From: Oscillospiraceae bacterium
Lineage (GTDB): Bacteria > Bacillota > Clostridia > Oscillospirales > Oscillospiraceae
Direction: 5' to 3'
NCBI GenBank assembly: GCA_017434755.1
Contig: JAFRER010000010.1
Location: 1 to 64,000, forward strand
DNA: 64,000 bases
The translations under genes were made by a program, and so were the position numbers. The notes beneath the pieces were generated by a model. That model was not told the origin of the DNA, did no database searches, and worked only from the letters and a program-made list of their open reading frames with translations. Shown piece after piece: positions 16,312-23,786 of the stretch (position 1 is the stretch's first letter; each line of letters opens with the position of its first letter).

Positions 16312-17256
16312 TCATAGCATGCTCGAGCCGAGCAACCCCCTGTCGTAGCGGTAGAGGTATTCGTTGATGTCGAAGATGTCGTAGTGCTTCGCGTTGATGA
16401 ATGCCTCTACGATCACGTCTGTCAGGTCCGAATGGGAAAGGGCGTATCCCGCTTTCTCGAGCAGTTCCCGTGTCTCCTTCAGATCCAGCCGCAGAGCGAC
16501 GGCGCAGGCGAGGGCAATGTTCTTCTTCGGCGGCCGGTCGGTCTGGGTGGTGATCCGGTGGAAAAGCTGCTTGGAGATATTGGCGCGGTTATAAAACTCG
16601 CTGTTCTTTATCTGCTTTTCCGCAATCAGGGCCAGCAGAGCCTCCCCGAAGGATTCGTCCAGCTTCCCGAGCCAGTCGGTATCCTCGGAGGGAACCGCCG
16701 GGGAGGGCATAGCCATATGCGGCGCGGGAGCCTGTATGGAGTATTTGTAGTCCTTCCTCTCAGGCTCCTCCTCTATGATGGGAGAGAAGATCGCGGTGAA
16801 GTCTGCCGCCTCCGGGAGCTCATTTTCGGCTTCGTACTCTTCGGCGTGGGCGATGGGCTCTTCCTCTGTTTCCGCTGCTATGGAAGCGGAAAAGTCTGCA
16901 GTGGGAAGCGGCGCCCCATCCCGTGATTCCTCAAAGGGAGAGGGAGCTTCCGGCTTTGCCTGCGGGAAGGCGACCGGTTCGGTCTTGATCCCCTGCGCAG
17001 GTTTGTCCTTTCTCCTGCGTTGTTCGCTGAAATGGGAAAAAAGTCTTCTATCCTTTTTCTCAGGCCTTGCTGCAGACCCGGCGGCCGACGGAGCGTACCC
17101 GGCCTGCATGTGCATGAATGCCGCCGCCCCGGTCAGGTTCGCATCGATATAGTCCGAAATGCTCTTTGCAAGGGCGCTGTCCAGGGCGTGCTCGCTGCGC
17201 TGACCGCTCTCGCCGAGGAAGTGAGCGCCTGTCCCCGTAAATCTGTCATTGTTCAT
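16312..17256 (-). CDS. Putative regulator with C-terminal HTH-like domain
   Basis: A 314-residue protein. Residues 1-190 are low-complexity, rich in Ala, Pro and Glu, probably disordered. Residues about 195-305 are helical: a LambdaRep-like HTH (NSEFYNRANISKQLFHRI), then KKNIALACAVALRLDLKET and GYALSHSDLTDVIVEAFI. This matches the domain in the 7141-8319 protein. Proteins of this type accompany vWA genes in gut Clostridia as far as I recall, but I cannot verify that here. It may bind DNA or act as an adaptor to the vWA protein. Confidence 0.65.
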   Translation of the reverse strand: MNNDRFTGTGAHFLGESGQRSEHALDSALAKSISDYIDANLTGAAAFMHMQAGYAPSAAGSAARPEKKDRRLFSHFSEQRRRKDKPAQGIKTEPVAFPQAKPEAPSPFEESRDGAPLPTADFSASIAAETEEEPIAHAEEYEAENELPEAADFTAIFSPIIEEEPERKDYKYSIQAPAPHMAMPSPAVPSEDTDWLGKLDESFGEALLALIAEKQIKNSEFYNRANISKQLFHRITTQTDRPPKKNIALACAVALRLDLKETRELLEKAGYALSHSDLTDVIVEAFINAKHYDIFDINEYLYRYDRGLLGSSML

Positions 17257-17295
17257 AGCTTTGTCCGTTTCAGCTCGTTTTTTTGTTTTTAAGCT

Positions 17296-17324
17296 ATTTT
17301 AGCATTATTGACCGGTTTTGACAA
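17296..17324 (-). promoter_or_regulatory. Promoter of the HTH-like regulator gene
   Basis: On the minus strand, TTGTCA (17319-17324) and TAAAAT (17296-17301) with a 17-bp spacer, 40 bp upstream of the ATG at 17256. The rest of the 17257-17486 gap holds only AT-rich sequence and the terminator of the next gene. Confidence 0.6.
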
Positions 17325-17429
17325 ACTGCGGACGAATATGTCTGTTGGAAAGTGTTCCGAAGGCTGATTTTAGATTTTTGCGCATTGCGAACTTTTTCTT
17401 AAAATGAATATGAAAAAATGCGGATCTGA

Positions 17430-17469
17430 AAAACATCAAAAGAGCGCTGCAACGGATGCAGCGCTCTTT
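17430..17469 (-). terminator. Terminator of the flavin/iron-sulfur redox operon
   Basis: A 13-bp perfect stem, AAAGAGCGCTGCA (17439-17451) with 17457-17469, lying 17 bp beyond the stop of the reductase gene and followed on the minus strand by TTTTGATGTTTTT. Confidence 0.85.
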
Positions 17470-17486
17470 GCTGTTGATCTTTCTTT

Positions 17487-18692
17487 TTATCTCTTCAGCG
17501 GCATTTCAATCGAAAGGTCGCTTACGGCGAAGCATGCGCAGGGATGGATATAACCATCCAGCTTATCCTGCGCGCGGCGCCCGTCTGTATCTTCAGGAAT
17601 GAACACATCGCCTGAAAGCAGTCTGCTCCTGCACCAGCCGCAAATACCGCCGCGGCATCTGTTCGGGCCCGCAACTCCGGCGCGCTCGAGCGCAACGAGG
17701 ATATTCTCGTTTGCGTTGCAGGGTATCTCAAACACCTTGTCGCACATCTTGATCTTCAGATTGAAGACCTTGTCCTTCGCTTCCATCGGATATCCGGGAT
17801 ACTCCCACGGACGGCTGATGTTGTCATAGAGTTCCTTGCGGTAGTATTTCTTTATGAGGCCGAGCTTTTCAGCTTCTCCGTCCAGGAATTCGTACATTCC
17901 CTTTGAACCGGCCGCAAACATGCTGTAAACGCCTTCTCCGGCGTACTTCCTGATCAGCTCCGCTGTGATGAAGCCGTGCTCACATCCTTCCGCCTCTTCT
18001 TCGCTCAGGACGTTAACGAGCCTTACCTTATCCGTCCTGCCCATGATGGCATCGAATTCCTCTTGGAACAGTATATCTTCCTTTGTGCGGCTGCCGTAGA
18101 GGATGGTAAGATCGAAGTCCTCGTCGCCGTCGGCTATGGCATTTGCCATGGCATATACCGGCGTGATGCCGCTTCCGCCTGCAATAGCAATAACTTTCTT
18201 CGCATCACGCAGCGGCTCATAGAAGAAAGTGCCCTGCGGGCCCGATGTTTCCACGGTATCGCCGATTTTCCAGTTATCATGGATATAGGCACTGAGAAAC
18301 GCATCCTGCTCCACGCGCTTTACCGTCAGCTGGATCTTGCCTTCCAGCGTCATGGCGGGGCCACAGGAAAGCGTGACAGGCCGGGCAATGAGCTTTCCGT
18401 CGATCATCTGCCGGATCACAACGAACTGTCCTGCACGGAAGAATGCGGGGTCCTTCCCGTCTGTCCGGCGGAGAGTATAGGTCTTCACATCGCCCTTGCC
18501 GCGGACCTTTATATCCTCTATCGTGAATGTCTGACTGAGAGGATGGCGCTCAGTTGCCTTGAGGTTGGAGGCATAGTCTTCAACAAGCGGTGTCGCCGGC
18601 GTATTATCGATGATCTTATCGCGCTGCACCTTCATGTTCTTGAAGCGCAGCATGTCCATCAGGCCGATGAAGCTCATTTTCACATTAGCCAT
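17487..18692 (-). CDS. Ferredoxin-NAD(P) reductase-like flavoprotein with 2Fe-2S domain
   Basis: A 401-residue electron-transfer protein. An FAD-binding FR-type barrel (ARPVTLSCGP) is followed by an NAD-binding domain (IAIAGGSGITPVYAMA; LYGSRTKEDILF) and a C-terminal plant-type 2Fe-2S ferredoxin (CRGGICGWC...HPCAC). This is the domain order of phthalate-dioxygenase-reductase and NqrF-type modules. The start codon directly follows the stop of the flavin oxidoreductase gene, so the two are co-translated. It probably passes electrons between NAD(P)H and that partner. No signal peptide or membrane segment. Confidence 0.88.
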   Translation of the reverse strand: MANVKMSFIGLMDMLRFKNMKVQRDKIIDNTPATPLVEDYASNLKATERHPLSQTFTIEDIKVRGKGDVKTYTLRRTDGKDPAFFRAGQFVVIRQMIDGKLIARPVTLSCGPAMTLEGKIQLTVKRVEQDAFLSAYIHDNWKIGDTVETSGPQGTFFYEPLRDAKKVIAIAGGSGITPVYAMANAIADGDEDFDLTILYGSRTKEDILFQEEFDAIMGRTDKVRLVNVLSEEEAEGCEHGFITAELIRKYAGEGVYSMFAAGSKGMYEFLDGEAEKLGLIKKYYRKELYDNISRPWEYPGYPMEAKDKVFNLKIKMCDKVFEIPCNANENILVALERAGVAGPNRCRGGICGWCRSRLLSGDVFIPEDTDGRRAQDKLDGYIHPCACFAVSDLSIEMPLKR

Positions 18693-20267
18693 TTATCTGC
18701 CCTCCTTTGCATCCTGCTCCATCTCTTCCAGCAGCAGCCTGGCTATGTCATCGCCGTTGAGATAGGTCTGGTTGAAGCCGTCACCGCGGGCGCCTGCAGC
18801 ACCGCAGGTCTTGAAGCCATGGATCGGCTGCTCCTTCCTCAGCGACATCAGGCGGCTCACCATGGTATCCCATTCGTTGATCTCGAAGCCGTATACAGTG
18901 CCCTGGGGAGTTCCGAGGAAATTGCAGAAGGTCCACGGGCTTGCCATCTCGATCTCTTCGATGCAGTCGTGGATGATGATGCCGGTGTCCTTTTCGAAGT
19001 TTGCCAGCACCTGGCTGAAAATCTCGGATTTCTTCTTTGCGTAGTCACGCTGGGATATCGAACCCCAAACGTCTTCCGTATAGGTGATGGTGAAGGTCAT
19101 GGCTGTTGTACCCTCCGGGCTTGCCTCCGGGTCCACCACGTTATAGATGACGACGACGCTGTGGGTGTTCAGATCCAGGCTCTTGGACCACTCGAAGTTT
19201 TTCGCATTGTCCAGAACGCCGGGCATGAAGATCGTATAGTCCGTTATGCCGAGCTCCTCAACGCTCTTGTTCAGGCCGACATAGGCTTCAAAGAAGCGCA
19301 CGCCGTGCTTCTGGGCATTGAGGCGCTTGATCTCCACCTCGGGCACCTTGACGCGCTTGTCGAGCAGCTTGGTGTAGGCAGTCTGCGGGTTCACGTTGGC
19401 GATGACATAATTGGTCTCCACAAAGCCCGCGTCCGTCTCAACGCCGATGATCTTTCCGTTGTCATCGGAAACTACCTTGTGCGCTTTCGTGTTCAGCCAG
19501 ACTTCCGCGCCCAGCTCGTGCAGCCTGCGGATGCCGGCCATGGTGAGCTCGTGGGAGGTCCTGGTGCAGATTGCGGGCAGGTAATTCGCATAGGTTAGGA
19601 ACATCCATGCCTGGTGGACAAAGCTCATCTTCTCGTAGTCTGCGCCGATATAGGTCCAGTAGACGTCCAGAATGTCTATGGCGTCCTCGGGCATGCCGAT
19701 CTTCCTGAGCACCTTGTTGAAAGGATATTCCGCCATGCGCAGGAAGTTCGGGAACTTCTTCATGAACAGGCTCTCATCGACATAGGTGTAGCCTTTCTTG
19801 TCCACGCCGTCGAGCATGTGGTCGTTGAAGTAATCGTAGGCGTCGCTGCATTCCTGCGCCAGTTCGAAGAAGGTGCGCATCGGCTTTTCCGAGCCGGGCA
19901 CTGCCTCCTCCATTGTTTTGATGATGTTCTCCACACCGCAGGGGAGACGGAGATCGAAATGCTTTCCGCTCCTCGTTGTGCCGATGCACCGGTACATATC
20001 ATGGATAAAGCACCAGTCGACATCCAGTTTGTACTTCTCCATCAGGAGCTTGCCCGTCATGCCCCAGTGTCCGGGAGTGCCAAGGGAACAGAATTCGTGC
20101 AGGGAGGCATCGAACTCGAAGCGTCCCCTCACAAAGCTCGTGGCACAGCCGCCGGGCATATTGTGCTGCTCGAGAAGGAGAACTTTTTTCCCAGCCGTGG
20201 CAAGGCTCAAAGCTGCGGAAAGTCCGCCTGTGCCGGAGCCTATCACGACCGCGTCAAATTTGCTCAT
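18693..20267 (-). CDS. Phytoene-desaturase-family FAD oxidoreductase
   Basis: A 524-residue NAD(P)/FAD-dependent oxidoreductase of the phytoene desaturase / retinol saturase family. The dinucleotide-binding motif VVIGSGTGGLSAALSLATAG is at the N terminus, then LLLEQHNMPGGCATSF, and a C-terminal FAD-binding stretch THGFKT-like (PIHGFKTCGAAGARGDGFN). I chose the ATG at 20267, ten bases from AAAGGA, over the in-frame ATG at 20273. The pairing with a 2Fe-2S reductase suggests reduction of an unsaturated substrate, as in saturases. No carotenoid genes are near, so the substrate is unknown. Confidence 0.85.
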   Translation of the reverse strand: MSKFDAVVIGSGTGGLSAALSLATAGKKVLLLEQHNMPGGCATSFVRGRFEFDASLHEFCSLGTPGHWGMTGKLLMEKYKLDVDWCFIHDMYRCIGTTRSGKHFDLRLPCGVENIIKTMEEAVPGSEKPMRTFFELAQECSDAYDYFNDHMLDGVDKKGYTYVDESLFMKKFPNFLRMAEYPFNKVLRKIGMPEDAIDILDVYWTYIGADYEKMSFVHQAWMFLTYANYLPAICTRTSHELTMAGIRRLHELGAEVWLNTKAHKVVSDDNGKIIGVETDAGFVETNYVIANVNPQTAYTKLLDKRVKVPEVEIKRLNAQKHGVRFFEAYVGLNKSVEELGITDYTIFMPGVLDNAKNFEWSKSLDLNTHSVVVIYNVVDPEASPEGTTAMTFTITYTEDVWGSISQRDYAKKKSEIFSQVLANFEKDTGIIIHDCIEEIEMASPWTFCNFLGTPQGTVYGFEINEWDTMVSRLMSLRKEQPIHGFKTCGAAGARGDGFNQTYLNGDDIARLLLEEMEQDAKEGR

Positions 20268-20313
20268 ATGCATTCATCCTTTCTTGAAAATTTAACGTTT
20301 TGAGCTTAAATCT

Positions 20314-20342
20314 ATTCTATCTGATTTTTTCTTCCGACACAA
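20314..20342 (-). promoter_or_regulatory. Promoter of the flavin redox operon
   Basis: On the minus strand, TTGTGT (20337-20342) and TAGAAT (20314-20319), 17-bp spacer. Two direct copies of TTCCGAC lie at the -35 edge (20332 and 20344) and could be an operator. Confidence 0.55.
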
Positions 20343-20535
20343 GTTCCGACTTGAATCGTCCGCTAAAAAGAAAAGCCCTGCTCTCTAAACTGCCTGACGT
20401 TCAGACAGTACCGCGAGACCTTTTCGGCATGTATATCTGTCTGATTCCTCATTATGGCCGGTAGCGCTTTTTTCCGAGTCCGATTGTTGTTGACCTGTGC
20501 AGCGAAAGCTCTCCTTTTTGTATGCGCCTTGGTGA

Positions 20536-20564
20536 TTGATGTGCGGCGGCTTGTGTGGTATGCT
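20536..20564 (+). promoter_or_regulatory. Promoter of the VanX-like lipoprotein gene
   Basis: TTGATG (20536-20541) and TATGCT (20559-20564) with a 17-bp spacer and a TGG extension before the -10. AAGGAG precedes the ATG at 20603. The 20343-20535 gap shows no other gene. Confidence 0.5.
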
Positions 20565-20602
20565 GTCGCCGATAGCAAAACGATGATAAGGAGCGAACGG
20601 AT

Positions 20603-21379
20603 ATGAAAAAGATGATATGCCTGCTGCTGGCTTTCTGCCTGGTGCTTGCGCTGGCTGCCTGCGGAGCGGCCGCACCCGCTGCCGCGGAGGCTGCGGAGGA
20701 GCCGGTCGGTGAGGAAACACAGGAATCGGATGTGATCCTCTCGGACGACTCTTCCGACTTTGTGCTGCTGAGCGAGGCAGTGCCGGACGTCATTCTGGAG
20801 ATACGCTACTACTCGACCTTTAATTTCGTGGGCGACCGGATCGACGGATACGAGGAGCCCCTCGCCATGCTGACGAAGGAGGCCGCGGCGGCCCTCAAGG
20901 AGGCGAGCGACGAGCTCATGTCCATGGGCTACCGCCTCAAGATCTTCGATGCCTACCGCCCGCAGAAGGCCGTGACGCACTTCATGAACTGGGCTCTTGA
21001 CGCCGAGGACACCCGCATGAAGGACTATTTCTATCCCGAGCTGGAAAAGGACGTGCTCTTCCCGCAGGGCTATATCGCGGAGCATTCCGGCCACAGCCGC
21101 GGCAGCACCGTGGACCTGACGCTGTTTGACATGAAGACGGAGCGCGAGGTGGACATGGGCGGCACCTTCGACTATTTCGGCGAGCTCAGCCACCCGGAGT
21201 ACACGGACATCACCGAGGAGCAGTACGCCATGCGCATGCTGCTGCGGGAGGTCATGATGAAGCACGGCTTCCGTCCCCTTCCGGAGGAATGGTGGCACTT
21301 CACACTGGAGAACGAGCCCTATCCGGACACCTATTTCACTTTCCCGATCAACAGCGATTCGCTGGATCAGGCGGCGTAA
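20603..21379 (+). CDS. VanX-like D-Ala-D-Ala dipeptidase lipoprotein (M15D)
   Basis: A 258-residue zinc dipeptidase. The signal peptide ends in a lipobox (ALAAC), so the protein is anchored outside the membrane, after an Ala/Glu-rich linker. The M15 motifs are complete: SGHSRGSTVD (His164, Asp171) and EWWH (Glu229, His232), as is IRYYSTFNFVG near the N terminus. VanX enzymes split D-Ala-D-Ala. No vanHA genes are adjacent and the enzyme is extracytoplasmic, so peptidoglycan fragment turnover is more likely than glycopeptide resistance. Confidence 0.88.
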   Translation: MKKMICLLLAFCLVLALAACGAAAPAAAEAAEEPVGEETQESDVILSDDSSDFVLLSEAVPDVILEIRYYSTFNFVGDRIDGYEEPLAMLTKEAAAALKEASDELMSMGYRLKIFDAYRPQKAVTHFMNWALDAEDTRMKDYFYPELEKDVLFPQGYIAEHSGHSRGSTVDLTLFDMKTEREVDMGGTFDYFGELSHPEYTDITEEQYAMRMLLREVMMKHGFRPLPEEWWHFTLENEPYPDTYFTFPINSDSLDQAA

Positions 21380-21397
21380 GAACGATTTGGATAAAAC

Positions 21398-21430
21398 AAA
21401 AGGGAGAGCATCTGCTCTCCCTTTTTTTCA
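21398..21430 (+). terminator. Terminator of the VanX-like gene
   Basis: GGGAGAGC (21402-21409) pairs with GCTCTCCC (21414-21421), loop ATCT, then seven T. With A-rich sequence on the other side it may also end the convergent hydrolase transcript. Confidence 0.85.
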
Positions 21431-22651
21431 GTTCCAGTCGTTCGGAACAAAGCTGTTTTCGATCCCGAAACGGTTCTTTAGGAAGGTGTCCGCAAGTTGC
21501 GGCCAGACCGCCGCATTCTTCAGGATGCCCTCCACCGGTTTGTCGGCAAAGGAGACGTCCTCGCAGGGGCCCACGCCGAAGCCGTGCCCCGTTTCGGCAA
21601 AGATATGGAGCTCCACGGAAGTAAGATCCCTGAGCGCCAGATAGAGTCCGGCGCTTTTCCGGTCCATGTCGACGAAGTCCCGCTGGCCAGTTATCAGGAA
21701 GACCGGCGGCAGGGAGGGATTGTTCCGTATCTTTTCGATCTCCTCTTTATCCTGTGCCGCGCCGTAGATCAGGAGCGCCGCGTCCGCCTTCCCGCTCAGC
21801 TTGTCCGTGCCGTCCGGGACATAGTCCGGGTAATACTCGTCCGGCCTGCTGTTTTCGTAGCAATAGGCGAGCATGTCGCAGATGCACATCCCGCCGCCGG
21901 AATACCCGTTCACGGCGATCCGGTCCGCCGCCCCGAGCCCGAGCTTTTCCGCGTTGGCCCGCAGGAAGCGTATGCTCCGCTGCAGGTCCATCGCGCCGTC
22001 CAGCGGGTCGTAGGGCGTCACGCGCCTCTGGAGCAGAAAACTGTTGTACCCGAGCTCGTTGAAGCGGTGCACGGCCTCGTATCCCTCCCAGCGGTTGCTC
22101 CGCCAGTCGTATCCGCCGCCGGAGACGATGAGGATGTTCCCTTTTGCCGCGCTCCGGTCGTCTAGAAGATACGGGATGAGGAAAGGCCGGAAACCGGGAC
22201 TGTCGAAAGCCAGCCGCCAGTCGGCTTCCGCGGCAACGCTTTTATGCGGCATGTCGTCTCCCCAGATGTACAGGAGCCCCTCCTCGGGATCACACAGCGG
22301 AACGAGCTTTTCCCGCAGGTTCTTCAGCTCGTATACCATCGGCATCAGTTCTTCGGATATGGGCTCTATCGGGCGGATCATCTTCCAGCGCGTGAGCACG
22401 AACAGCGTTGCGCTCAGGGCCGTGTAGCGGTTGAACGCCTCCCGCTCATAGGCTTTCGGCCGGCTGACGATATATGCCGCTTTTGCCATCTCGTCCATAT
22501 AGAGGCTGATCCTCTCCTTCGCCGCCTCGTCAAGCTCCTCGAAGATGAGCTTCTGCCCGTCCCCGGCTTTTTCCAGCAGCGCCCTGTCGATATCGCTCCG
22601 CGGGTCCGCCTCTCGCGCAAAAAACCCGTTCTCTATGATGACCTTTTCCAT
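21428..22651 (-). CDS. Alpha/beta hydrolase
   Basis: A 407-residue serine hydrolase. The first 170 residues are a helical extension of unknown role. The hydrolase core starts at GNILIVSGGGYDWRSNRWEG, with nucleophile elbow NGYSGGGMC, an acid-loop region FLITGQRDFVDMD and the catalytic His in ETGHGFGVG. The prolyl-oligopeptidase or acetyl-esterase (DLH/Aes) branch seems likely. The frame is open much further upstream, but MEKVIIENGFF at 22651 has a GGCGGGACGAG element and a good promoter just before it. Substrate unknown. Confidence 0.8.
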   Translation of the reverse strand: MEKVIIENGFFAREADPRSDIDRALLEKAGDGQKLIFEELDEAAKERISLYMDEMAKAAYIVSRPKAYEREAFNRYTALSATLFVLTRWKMIRPIEPISEELMPMVYELKNLREKLVPLCDPEEGLLYIWGDDMPHKSVAAEADWRLAFDSPGFRPFLIPYLLDDRSAAKGNILIVSGGGYDWRSNRWEGYEAVHRFNELGYNSFLLQRRVTPYDPLDGAMDLQRSIRFLRANAEKLGLGAADRIAVNGYSGGGMCICDMLAYCYENSRPDEYYPDYVPDGTDKLSGKADAALLIYGAAQDKEEIEKIRNNPSLPPVFLITGQRDFVDMDRKSAGLYLALRDLTSVELHIFAETGHGFGVGPCEDVSFADKPVEGILKNAAVWPQLADTFLKNRFGIENSFVPNDWN

Positions 22652-22687
22652 CGCTCGTCCCGCCTTTTGACATGAATAGTTATAAGA

Positions 22688-22716
22688 ATAATACCCCATA
22701 TCGTCCTGTCGGGCAA
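22688..22716 (-). promoter_or_regulatory. Promoter of the alpha/beta hydrolase gene
   Basis: On the minus strand, TTGCCC (22711-22716) and TATTAT (22688-22693), spacer 17 bp, 37 bp before the ATG. It is back to back with the consensus promoter of the next feature. Confidence 0.5.
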
Positions 22717-22741
22717 GCATGTGGTCATGCTTTAGGGGGTG

Positions 22742-22770
22742 TTGACAGCACTTTCTCCCTATTATATAAT
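22742..22770 (+). promoter_or_regulatory. Perfect consensus sigma-A promoter
   Basis: TTGACA (22742-22747), exactly 17 bp, TATAAT (22765-22770). This is the full consensus with ideal spacing and drives the alpha-CTD-like gene through a leader of about 130 nt. Confidence 0.85.
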
Positions 22771-22909
22771 TTAGTTGAACTGAATAGATCGCACAGGCGA
22801 TGAAGCACAAACGTGGAAAGCGTTGCGCGGCGGCATGAGATGATAAGGGTCCTTGCTGCCGGGTGATTTTTGTTTTCTTTGTAGGGTTTACAGGGAGAAA
22901 GGAGTGCAG

Positions 22910-23461
22910 ATGAACAGAGGAGAAACTTATATCGTAAAGACACACTGGGGCACCTTCCGCATGGATGCGAGGTCCTATCGGGATTACCTGCAGGGAAAGT
23001 CGTGGATCAGCTGGGTGCCGGGAAGAAAGGATGCGGATCCGGCGGCAAAGGGAATGCTTCCCGAACTGCCGCCCGAAGTGACGGATGCGGCGCTCAGGCT
23101 CCGCGGCGGAGCATCGGCCGAAGATCCGTACGAATTCTGCCTCCGGCAGTTTCCGGGAGCTTGCCCGGTGATGCCGTATAAGGAGCGCATGGGTATGCTT
23201 GCTATTGATGAGATGCCGCTCTCTTTCCGCTCGTCAAACGGGCTCAAGCGCGCCGGCATCCGTGATTTCGGCCGACTGCAGGATATCCTGGAGCTCGAAA
23301 AGGGTCTGAAGCTGGTGAGGAATATCGGCGTGAAGAGCGAGGCGGAGATCCTGCACGGCTTCTTCAATGCGTGCTATGAACGGCTGACCGACTCCGAAAA
23401 GGCGCTGTACTGGCAGGAGATGCTCGAGAGAGCGGATGAACGGAACGTCTCCGTCAGCTGA
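22910..23461 (+). CDS. Small protein with RNA polymerase alpha-CTD-like domain
   Basis: A 183-residue protein. Residues about 98-151 (IDEMPLSFRSSNGLKRAGI, then LVRNIGVKSEAEIL) reproduce the RNA polymerase alpha C-terminal domain, including the paired helix-hairpin-helix layout and the NxGxKS turn. The first 97 residues have a small beta-rich start (ETYIVKTHWGTFRMD) and no known family. The ATG at 22910 follows AAAGGAG with normal spacing; the frame is open further upstream but without a site. It could bind UP-element-like DNA or the sigma/activator surfaces that alpha-CTD contacts. Function is inferred. Confidence 0.7.
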   Translation: MNRGETYIVKTHWGTFRMDARSYRDYLQGKSWISWVPGRKDADPAAKGMLPELPPEVTDAALRLRGGASAEDPYEFCLRQFPGACPVMPYKERMGMLAIDEMPLSFRSSNGLKRAGIRDFGRLQDILELEKGLKLVRNIGVKSEAEILHGFFNACYERLTDSEKALYWQEMLERADERNVSVS

Positions 23462-23488
23462 AGTTCTTATCAGTAGTATATGCGCAGT

Positions 23489-23530
23489 AAAACCGCCGTA
23501 TGATCTTTTCCGGTCACACGGCGGTTTCTT
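23489..23530 (+). terminator. Terminator of the alpha-CTD-like gene
   Basis: AACCGCCGT (23491-23499) pairs with ACGGCGGTT (23518-23526) around an 18-nt loop. A-rich and T-rich flanks make it plausible on both strands, serving the convergent peptide gene too. Confidence 0.65.
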
Positions 23531-23550
23531 ATCTGAATGTGCTTGTTCTG

Positions 23551-23784
23551 TCAGTTGATGGTAAAGGTAAAATGGCAGACCGGGCAGGTGATCTCCTGAT
23601 CAAGGGGGATGCCTTCATCTGAAACGGGAAAATCGTTTACCGGGATGGGATACCAGCAATTCTGACAGCTGACGAGCCGCCCCTTGCACTCATATCTTCT
23701 TGCTTCCCCGCCGCTGACCTCCGCCAGCTTCTCGTTTGGTATCTGTTCTCCTGCCATGTTTTTGGTTTCTGTTGATTTCGTCAT
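23551..23784 (-). CDS. Double-glycine-leader peptide with zinc-ribbon core
   Basis: A 77-residue peptide whose ATG lies two bases after the stop of the aldo/keto reductase, so it is translationally coupled. Residues 14-26 (QIPNEKLAEVSGG) match the leader of bacteriocin and Nif11-like precursors that is cut after GG. The rest has CKGRLVSCQNC and CPVC, a zinc-ribbon pattern. An earlier in-frame start at 23829 exists but lies inside the reductase gene. No peptidase-transporter is adjacent. It might be a secreted peptide or a small zinc protein that only resembles a precursor. Confidence 0.6.
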   Translation of the reverse strand: MTKSTETKNMAGEQIPNEKLAEVSGGEARRYECKGRLVSCQNCWYPIPVNDFPVSDEGIPLDQEITCPVCHFTFTIN

Positions 23785-23786
23785 AT

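Noticed and set aside
17976-19598. 540-residue open frame on the plus strand
   Set aside because: It runs antisense to the reductase and flavoprotein genes, has no ribosome-binding site and no domain pattern. Open frames opposite high-GC genes are common.
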